Assembly (NCBI GenBank): GCA_900549865.1
Contig: URPU01000091.1
Coordinates: 1-8,520 of the forward strand
Direction of reading: 5' to 3'
DNA from: an uncultured Eubacteriales bacterium
GTDB taxonomy: Bacteria; Bacillota; Clostridia; Oscillospirales; Oscillospiraceae
Length of the DNA stretch: 8,520 nucleotides
Shown here: positions 1 through 4,021 of the stretch, one piece after another
How positions within the stretch are numbered: the stretch's first letter is position 1
Layout of the letters: each line of letters opens with the position of its first letter
Notes under the pieces: generated by a model
Database searches by the model: none
Seen by the model: only the letters and a program-made list of their open reading frames with translations
Told to the model about the DNA's origin: nothing
Program-made: the position numbers and the translations under genes

Positions 1-35
1 GGGCAAATTATGCGCGCAGCAGACTGCAAGCCTTT

Positions 36-66
36 TGTCGGAAAAACCCGCAGGGTTTTTCCGACA
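36..66. repeat. Perfect inverted repeat, possible bidirectional terminator
   Basis: Arms of 14 bp (36-49 and 53-66) are perfectly complementary around a 3-nt GCA loop. Each arm carries a run of five A or T next to CCC/GGG, so transcripts of either strand would fold and contain a U run inside the 3' arm. It lies downstream of the metQ terminator hairpin. It could stop transcription from either direction or be a dispersed intergenic repeat. Bases 1-35 show no recognisable gene. Confidence 0.5.
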
Positions 67-72
67 GTATAA

Positions 73-106
73 ATACAGGGTGCAGGCCGTGGTCTGCACC
101 CTGTAT
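73..106 (-). terminator. Hairpin terminating metNIQ
   Basis: A perfect 13-bp stem (73-85 with 94-106) closes an 8-nt loop, 27 bases past the metQ stop codon. On the minus strand it is followed by TTTATA, a modest U tract, so it fits an intrinsic terminator for the metN-metI-metQ transcript. The short U tract lowers confidence; the second hairpin at 36-66 may back it up. Confidence 0.65.
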
Positions 107-133
107 TGTCATATATGGGGTTTTGCTATTTTC

Positions 134-1033
134 TTAGAAGTAAGCAACAACGGAGCCCTTGTAGGTGTCGTTGATGAACTGCTTGACGGCGTCGGTCTGG
201 AGAGCCTTGACGAGCGCCTGGATCTTTGCGCTGTTCTCGTCGCCGCTGCGAACCGCAACAACATTGGCGTAGGTCTCGGTGGCCTCGCTGTCGGTGCTCT
301 CGTAAGCGAGGGCGTCATCGGAGGTGTAGCCGGCCGCAAGCGCGTAGTTGCCGTTGATGATGGCTATCGTGCCCTCGTCGCTGTTCTTGAGCTGAGAGGG
401 GATGAGGTCTGCCTGAACGGGAGCGATAACGTAGCCGTGGTCGTCAACAACGTCAAGAGTGGTGAGGCTGCTGTCGAGGGAGGAGCCTTCGGGAAGCTCT
501 ATCAGGCCCTCCTGCTGGAGCAGGAGCAGTGCGCGGGTGCCGTTGGAGTCGTCAGCGGGGATAAGGATGGTCGCGCCCTCGGCGAGGTCAGCAAGAGAGG
601 CTACGCCGTTGCTGTAGATGCCGAACGGCTCATAGTGGATAACGGCCGCGGAGACGAGGTCGGTGCCGTTCTGCTCATTGTAGCTGTTGAGGTAAGGGCG
701 GTGCTGGAAGTAGTTTGCGTCAAGCTCGCCGTCGGCAAGTGCCTTGTTGGGCAGGACGTAGTCGTCGTAAATGACGATGTCAAGCTCGTAGCCCTCTGCG
801 GCAAGCGCGTCCTTGATGCTCTCAAGGATCTCACCGTGGGGAGTGGCAGTCGCGCCGACCTTGATGACTTCGAGCTCTGCGGGAGCTTCAGCGGCATCGG
901 AGGCGGTGTCAGCCGCGGTGTCTGCGGCCGCAGGGGCCTCAGTGGCGGCGGGGGTGCTTGCGGCGCTGCCGCAGCCGGTCAGGGCCGCGAGAGCCAGCAC
1001 GAGTGCGAGGACGATGGAAAGAGTCTTTTTCAT
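134..1033 (-). CDS. metQ: Methionine ABC transporter substrate-binding lipoprotein MetQ
   Basis: This 299-residue protein captures methionine outside the cell and delivers it to the MetNI transporter. It starts with a lipoprotein signal: KK, a hydrophobic stretch, then lipobox LTGC with the lipidated cysteine at residue 21. An Ala/Thr/Asp/Glu-rich linker of about 30 residues (22-52) follows, probably a flexible membrane tether. The NlpA/MetQ domain begins near residue 54 (VIKVGATATPHGEILE) and includes the family-like blocks YDDYVLPNKAL, DANYFQHRPYL, PADDSNGTRALLLLQ and IINGNYAL. Start: ATG at 1033, with AAGGAG nine bases upstream. It is the last gene of the operon, 74 bases after metI. The MetQ assignment is strong because of the neighbouring metN with its NIL domain; binding of D-methionine or a related amino acid instead cannot be excluded. 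Confidence 0.93.
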   Translation of the reverse strand: MKKTLSIVLALVLALAALTGCGSAASTPAATEAPAAADTAADTASDAAEAPAELEVIKVGATATPHGEILESIKDALAAEGYELDIVIYDDYVLPNKALADGELDANYFQHRPYLNSYNEQNGTDLVSAAVIHYEPFGIYSNGVASLADLAEGATILIPADDSNGTRALLLLQQEGLIELPEGSSLDSSLTTLDVVDDHGYVIAPVQADLIPSQLKNSDEGTIAIINGNYALAAGYTSDDALAYESTDSEATETYANVVAVRSGDENSAKIQALVKALQTDAVKQFINDTYKGSVVAYF

Positions 1034-1081
1034 TTTAATTTTCTCCTTTTTATTGAAAATTTGAGGTTGGTGAATTTACTT

Positions 1082-1098
1082 GCGGGGCATGGCCCCGC
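1082..1098 (-). other. Intercistronic GC hairpin between metI and metQ
   Basis: A 7-bp all-GC stem (1082-1088 with 1092-1098) with a 3-nt loop sits 9 bases after the metI stop. The minus strand has no U tract after it, so it is unlikely to terminate. It may protect upstream mRNA ends or help set the metQ to metNI expression ratio; that role is inference. Confidence 0.45.
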
Positions 1099-1107
1099 GG
1101 GGCTTTA

Positions 1108-1782
1108 TTACAGCCGCTTGTCGGTCCTGCGGGCGATAAACATGCCCGCCTCCTGAATTATCTGCACGATAATGACCGTCAGGAACACGCATATCCATGT
1201 GATGTCGGGGTTGGAGCGCTGATGCCCGTATATAATAGCTATCTGGCCGAGGCCGGTGCCGCCGATGGTGGCCGCCATGGCCGAGTAGCCGAGGATGGTG
1301 ACGATGGAGATCGCCGCGCCCGTGATGAGCGAGGGCTTCGCCTCCGGGATGAGCACCTTGGTGATTATCTCAAAATTGTTCGCGCCCATCGACTGTGCGG
1401 CCTCTATCACACCGGCGTTGACCTCCTTGAGGGAGCTTTCGCACATGCGCGCCACATACGGGGCGGCGGCGATTACCAGCATGACTATCACGGCCTTGTT
1501 GCCGAGGGAGGTGCCCACGACGAACTTTGCCACGGGCAGCATTGCGACCATCAGTATAACGAAGGGGATGCTGCGGAAGAAGTTGACTATGAGGCCGAGG
1601 ATGGTGTTCAGCGCCTTGTTCGGACATATGCCCTTCTCATCTGTGATGTTGAGTATGACGCCCAGCGGCAGGCCGATGATATACGCGATGGCAGAGGAAA
1701 TGAAGGTCATATATACGGTTTCCCAAATGCCCAATTGTATGAGACCATTGTCCCAGAGCTTATAAAACATTTCGGATAACAT
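1108..1782 (-). CDS. metI: Methionine ABC transporter permease MetI
   Basis: This is the inner-membrane channel subunit (224 residues), acting as a homodimer with two MetN ATPases. Hydrophobic segments lie near residues 20-45, 58-83, 97-112, 152-186 and 194-216. The ABC-permease EAA loop that docks onto the ATPase is clear at about 127-150 (EAAQSMGANNFEIITKVLIP). Length is normal for MetI (about 215-225). The ATG at 1782 lies only 3 bases after the metN stop, and its GGAGGAG ribosome binding site is inside the end of metN, so the two are probably translationally coupled. It ends in tandem TAA TAA stops. Confidence 0.95.
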   Translation of the reverse strand: MLSEMFYKLWDNGLIQLGIWETVYMTFISSAIAYIIGLPLGVILNITDEKGICPNKALNTILGLIVNFFRSIPFVILMVAMLPVAKFVVGTSLGNKAVIVMLVIAAAPYVARMCESSLKEVNAGVIEAAQSMGANNFEIITKVLIPEAKPSLITGAAISIVTILGYSAMAATIGGTGLGQIAIIYGHQRSNPDITWICVFLTVIIVQIIQEAGMFIARRTDKRL

Positions 1783-1785
1783 CGC

Positions 1786-2778
1786 TTATATCTCCTCCTT
1801 CCAGTTCACGCCGCTGCCCTTCAGCCACGTGATTATTTTTTCGGCCTCCCGCGCGTCGTTGGGAAGCTCTATCACCATGTGCCCGTGCAGGACGCCCTCG
1901 AATATCCTCGTATCTGCGAAGAGGATGTTGACCGGCGCGCCGCATTCCAGAACCATCTTGGAAATGAAGGGCTCATTGGTTTTCTCTTCTCCGTTGAAGG
2001 TCAGCCTTACGCGGCGGCCTCCCTCGGTGCTGATCGCGCTGCTGTCCTTCGGCACGATCAGGTCGCGCGCTATCTTCGACTTGGGGTTGGTGAACACGTC
2101 CGCCACCTTGCCCATCTCCGCGATGTGGCTGGAATCTATCACGGCCACGCTGTCGCATATCCTGTCTATCACGCGCATTTCGTGGGTTATAACAACTATC
2201 GTCACGCCCAGCTTCTCGTTTATCTCCTTTAGCAGGTCGAGTATCTGCCGGGTCGTGTTCGGGTCAAGCGCCGAGGTGGCCTCGTCGCACAGCAGGTATT
2301 TCGGCTTCGTGGCAAGCGCACGGGCTATCGCCACGCGCTGCTTCTGTCCGCCGGAAAGCTGGGAGGGATAGCTCTCGCCCCTGTCCTCCAGCGCCACGAG
2401 CTTCAGCAGCTCCTTCGCGCGCGCCTCCGCCGTCTTTCTGTCCACGCCCGCTATCTCCAGCGGGAAGCAGATGTTGCGGATGACGTTGCGCTGCTCCAGC
2501 AGGTTGAAGCCCTGAAATATCATGCCTATCTGCTGGCGGAGCTTCAAAAGCTCCTTCCGCGGCAGCTTCGTCAGACTCTGTCCGTCGATGACGACCTCGC
2601 CGCCCGTCGGCTCCTCAAGGAGATTGATGCATCGCACGAGGGTGGACTTGCCCGCGCCGCTCAATCCGATGATGCCGAATATCTCGCCGTCGTGTATCGT
2701 CAGGTTTATCCCGTCCAGCGCGACGATCTCTTTGTTTGCTGCGTGGTAGACCTTGCTGAGATTTTTTAACTCGATCAT
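1786..2778 (-). CDS. metN: Methionine ABC transporter ATP-binding protein MetN
   Basis: This ATPase (330 residues) drives methionine import through MetI. Visible motifs: Walker A GLSGAGKST (38-46), Q-loop Gln89, ABC signature LSGGQKQR (141-148), Walker B YLLCDEATSALD (161-172) with Glu166, and H-loop His199. From about residue 245 there is a C-terminal NIL domain; in the E. coli homologue this ACT-like domain binds intracellular methionine and inhibits transport. The frame stays open upstream to 3081, but the start is placed at 2778: MIELKNLSKVY is the normal family N-terminus, a GGGGCAGG ribosome binding site precedes it, and the upstream stretch overlaps the leader ORF and crosses the terminator and promoter. 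Expression is probably controlled by the attenuator at 2794-2986. Confidence 0.96.
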   Translation of the reverse strand: MIELKNLSKVYHAANKEIVALDGINLTIHDGEIFGIIGLSGAGKSTLVRCINLLEEPTGGEVVIDGQSLTKLPRKELLKLRQQIGMIFQGFNLLEQRNVIRNICFPLEIAGVDRKTAEARAKELLKLVALEDRGESYPSQLSGGQKQRVAIARALATKPKYLLCDEATSALDPNTTRQILDLLKEINEKLGVTIVVITHEMRVIDRICDSVAVIDSSHIAEMGKVADVFTNPKSKIARDLIVPKDSSAISTEGGRRVRLTFNGEEKTNEPFISKMVLECGAPVNILFADTRIFEGVLHGHMVIELPNDAREAEKIITWLKGSGVNWKEEI

Positions 2779-2793
2779 TTTCCTGCCCCACTC

Positions 2794-2831
2794 AAAAAAT
2801 AATGGCCTGAAAGCTCGATTGCTTTCAGGCC
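2794..2831 (-). terminator. Intrinsic terminator (attenuator) ahead of metN
   Basis: On the minus strand GGCCTGAAAGC (2831-2821) pairs perfectly with GCTTTCAGGCC (2814-2804), giving an 11-bp stem with a 6-nt loop, followed by ATTATTTTTT. This is a strong intrinsic terminator placed after the operon promoter and before the metN start, so it must be conditional. It lies 30 bases after the stop codon of the Met-rich leader ORF. A terminated RNA would be about 190 nt. Confidence 0.9.
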
Positions 2832-2882
2832 CGTAATTACTGAGAATATGTAAAACAGGTTTTATGAAGCAAGCGAGCGTTT
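2810..2882 (-). promoter_or_regulatory. Predicted antiterminator pairing (leader codons with terminator 5' arm)
   Basis: The end of the leader ORF (2882-2865, including GCTCGCTTGCTTCA, codons for Ser-Leu-Ala-Ser and part of the preceding Arg) is complementary to 2827-2810 (TGAAAGCAATCGAGC plus TTT). By hand this gives 16 base pairs in blocks of 4, 4, 5 and 3, with one bulged A (2823), one C-U mismatch (2873/2818) and one bulged C (2879). It uses 7 nt of the terminator's 5' arm, its whole loop and the first 5 nt of its 3' arm, so it excludes the terminator. A ribosome at the UAA (2864-2862) would cover the upstream strand; one stalled in the Met run would leave it free. The pairing is seen in sequence; its role is inferred. 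Confidence 0.72.
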
Positions 2883-2960
2883 TTGGGCGCGCATCATCAT
2901 GCACATGCCCATCATGCACATCATACCCATCATCATGTTGTCGCAACGGCGAATAGACAT
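2862..2960 (-). CDS. Met-rich leader peptide (32 aa), putative methionine attenuator
   Basis: This small ORF starts with ATG at 2960 and ends with TAA at 2862. It encodes MSIRRCDN, then the core MMMGMMCMMGMCMMM (residues 9-23), then RAQKRSLAS. Twelve of 32 residues are Met, with Cys at 6, 15 and 20. AGGAAAGGAG (2981-2972) is a strong ribosome binding site about 11 bases upstream. The ORF lies between a consensus promoter and an intrinsic terminator ahead of a methionine importer, and its final codons can form an antiterminator. By analogy with trp, his and thr leader peptides, translation would stall when charged elongator Met-tRNA is scarce, allowing read-through into metNIQ. A stable Met/Cys-rich metal-binding microprotein is possible but would not explain the RNA structures. 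I recognise no named family. Confidence 0.85.
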   Translation of the reverse strand: MSIRRCDNMMMGMMCMMGMCMMMRAQKRSLAS

Positions 2961-2966
2961 GTTGTG

Positions 2967-2981
2967 GCTTGCTCCTTTCCT
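2967..2981 (-). promoter_or_regulatory. Leader ribosome binding site with anti-antiterminator segment
   Basis: AGGAAAGGAG (2981-2972) is the leader peptide's ribosome binding site. The overlapping GGAGCAAGC (2975-2967) can pair over 9 continuous base pairs (one G-U) with GCTTGCTTC (2874-2866), which is the core of the antiterminator's upstream strand. This would be the classical 1:2 pairing: without translation it would sequester the antiterminator strand, favour termination and mask the Shine-Dalgarno sequence. Confidence 0.55.
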
Positions 2982-2992
2982 GTGATGGCCTG

Positions 2993-3021
2993 ATTATATT
3001 CCTACCCATGCGGTATGTCAA
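2993..3021 (-). promoter_or_regulatory. Consensus sigma-A promoter of the metNIQ operon
   Basis: On the minus strand a perfect -35 TTGACA (3021-3016) and perfect -10 TATAAT (2998-2993) are separated by 17 bases. Transcription should start near 2986, about 26 bases before the leader ATG. A promoter this strong with no obvious operator suggests that control lies after initiation, at the attenuator. Confidence 0.92.
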
Positions 3022-3096
3022 CATGGAATTTTTCACGGTGTTGCACAAATCCGACACGCGAATTTTGTCGCAGTTGAACAATCCTTATTCCGGCTC

Positions 3097-3125
3097 TTGC
3101 ATCCTGGGCGGTTTTGTCGTAAAAT
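3097..3125 (+). promoter_or_regulatory. Possible second rightward promoter
   Basis: TTGCAT (3097-3102) and TAAAAT (3120-3125) are spaced by exactly 17 bases, with a start expected near 3132, where the hairpin at 3132-3168 begins. Each box has mismatches to consensus, so this may be chance. If real it would give nrdG a longer transcript capped by a hairpin. Confidence 0.3.
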
Positions 3126-3131
3126 ACGGAA

Positions 3132-3168
3132 AGTGCCGCGCGTAAACGCCCCGTTTTCGCCCGGCACT
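3132..3168. other. Long imperfect hairpin in divergent intergenic region
   Basis: AGTGCCG (3132-3138) pairs with CGGCACT (3162-3168). The stem continues inward past a C-C mismatch with GCG/CGC and past a T-T mismatch with AAACG/CGTTT, closing on a CCC loop, for 15 base pairs in total. Rightward it is followed by ATATTTTGTG and leftward by a less U-rich stretch. Its 3' arm overlaps the first NrdR-like box. It could be a terminator remnant, a transcript 5' cap or an insulator between the divergent operons. Confidence 0.5.
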
Positions 3169-3179
3169 ATATTTTGTGG
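3164..3179 (+). promoter_or_regulatory. NrdR-box-like operator 1
   Basis: The 16-mer GCACTATATTTTGTGG matches the NrdR consensus acaCwAtATaTwGtgt at 13 of 16 positions by eye, including the conserved inner C, A, AT, T and G. NrdR represses ribonucleotide reductase operons when dATP is plentiful. It lies upstream of nrdG-nrdD and forms a pair with the box at 3205-3220. Confidence 0.65.
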
Positions 3180-3204
3180 TCAAAGTGGTTACAAGGCGAT
3201 TAAA

Positions 3205-3220
3205 AATCAATATTTTGTGT
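3205..3220 (+). promoter_or_regulatory. NrdR-box-like operator 2
   Basis: The 16-mer AATCAATATTTTGTGT also matches the NrdR consensus at 13 of 16 positions, including all strongly conserved ones. Its start is 41 bp from that of box 1, about four helical turns, so both boxes face the same side of the DNA as expected for tandem NrdR sites. It ends 8 bp before the -35 element of the nrdG promoter. Confidence 0.68.
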
Positions 3221-3228
3221 TTTGACTA

Positions 3229-3257
3229 TTGACAACGGCGCACGGAGAATATATTAT
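3229..3257 (+). promoter_or_regulatory. Promoter of the nrdG-nrdD-trxB operon
   Basis: A perfect -35 TTGACA (3229-3234) and near-consensus -10 TATTAT (3252-3257) are separated by 17 bases. Transcription should start near 3264, about 20 bases before the nrdG ATG. The two NrdR-like boxes lie just upstream. Confidence 0.85.
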
Positions 3258-3284
3258 TACTCACGGACACATCAGGAGGACGTT

Positions 3285-3980
3285 ATGCTGATCTCTGGAC
3301 TGCAAAAGCTCACCCTGCTCGATTACCCCGGCCGGGTGGCGTGCACGGTGTTTACGGGCGGCTGCGATTTCCGCTGCCCCTTCTGCCACAATTCCTCGCT
3401 CGTGCTGCCGGAAAGGCTGGCGCACGACACGGATGAGGAGGCTGTTCTCGCCTTTCTCAGGAAGCGCCGGGGCACGCTGGACGGCGTCGCCGTCACTGGG
3501 GGGGAGCCTCTTCTGCACGGCGACATCCCCGAATTTCTTGAAAAGGTGCACGGGCTTGGCTACAAGATAAAGCTCGACACGAACGGCTCCTTTCCCGACA
3601 GGCTTATTGATATAGTAAACGCCGGTCTTGTGGACAGGGTCGCAATGGATATAAAAAACTCGCCCGAGCTGTACGGCGTAACTGTCGGCGTGCCCGGGCT
3701 GGATCTCGCCCCGATAGAGAAGAGCATCCGCTTCCTTCTCGAGGGTCGCGTGGATTATGAGTTCCGCACGACCGTCGTGCGCGGGCTGCACACGAAGGAA
3801 AGCGTCGTGCGCGCGGCGAAGTGGATAGCGGGCGCGAAGGAGTATTATCTGCAGCAGTTCAAGGACTCCGGCGACGTGCTGCATATAGAGGGGCTCGGCG
3901 CATTCAGCGAAAAGGAAATGCACGCGCTTGCGTCCGCCGCGGCGGAATACGTTCCGGCAGCGGAGGTAAGAGGCGTATAA
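3285..3980 (+). CDS. nrdG: Anaerobic ribonucleotide reductase activating protein (radical SAM)
   Basis: This 231-residue radical-SAM activase uses a [4Fe-4S] cluster and S-adenosylmethionine to place the glycyl radical on NrdD. The cluster motif is C27-x3-C31-x2-C34 (CDFRCPFC), preceded by LQKLTLLDYPGRVACTVFTGGC, typical of the NrdG/PflA-like class. VTGGEPLLH (near 69-77) is the SAM-contacting GGE motif, and KLDTNGS continues the partial barrel. Start: the frame is open from 3222, but the ATG at 3285 has AGGAGG (3274-3279) five bases upstream and lies after the promoter, so the 21-residue extension is rejected. nrdD follows after 41 bases. The family also contains activases of other glycyl-radical enzymes; the adjacent nrdD decides the role. 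Confidence 0.93.
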   Translation: MLISGLQKLTLLDYPGRVACTVFTGGCDFRCPFCHNSSLVLPERLAHDTDEEAVLAFLRKRRGTLDGVAVTGGEPLLHGDIPEFLEKVHGLGYKIKLDTNGSFPDRLIDIVNAGLVDRVAMDIKNSPELYGVTVGVPGLDLAPIEKSIRFLLEGRVDYEFRTTVVRGLHTKESVVRAAKWIAGAKEYYLQQFKDSGDVLHIEGLGAFSEKEMHALASAAAEYVPAAEVRGV

Positions 3981-4021
3981 ATATAATAGACAAAGTTCAG
4001 TCTTTAATGGGAGGATAAGCA

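Noticed and set aside
2862..2960. Leader ORF as a copper-binding Met/Cys microprotein
   Set aside because: MMxM and Cys content would allow it, but the linked promoter, terminator, antiterminator and methionine importer are better explained by attenuation. It is kept only as an alternative.
2779..2986. SAM riboswitch or methionine T-box controlling metNIQ
   Set aside because: Only about 26 nt separate the predicted transcription start from the leader ATG, and the rest is the small ORF plus terminator. I see no S-box kink-turn or T-box (TGGNACCGCG-like) sequence.
2779..3081. N-terminal extension of metN by about 100 codons in the same open frame
   Set aside because: It runs through the terminator, the leader ORF and the promoter, has no family similarity, and a normal MetN start with a ribosome binding site exists at 2778. 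Its His/Asp-rich stretch is just the ATG-rich leader read in another frame.
3171..3196. Rex or FNR-type operator (TTGTG ... ACAA) near the nrdG promoter
   Set aside because: The half-sites TTGT and ACAA are present, but the spacing does not fit the 18-bp Rex palindrome or the FNR consensus; the NrdR reading is better.
3959..3987. Internal promoter just before nrdD (TATAAT at 3982-3987)
   Set aside because: The -10 match is perfect, but no acceptable -35 lies 16-18 bases upstream; it falls in an AT-rich intercistronic gap.
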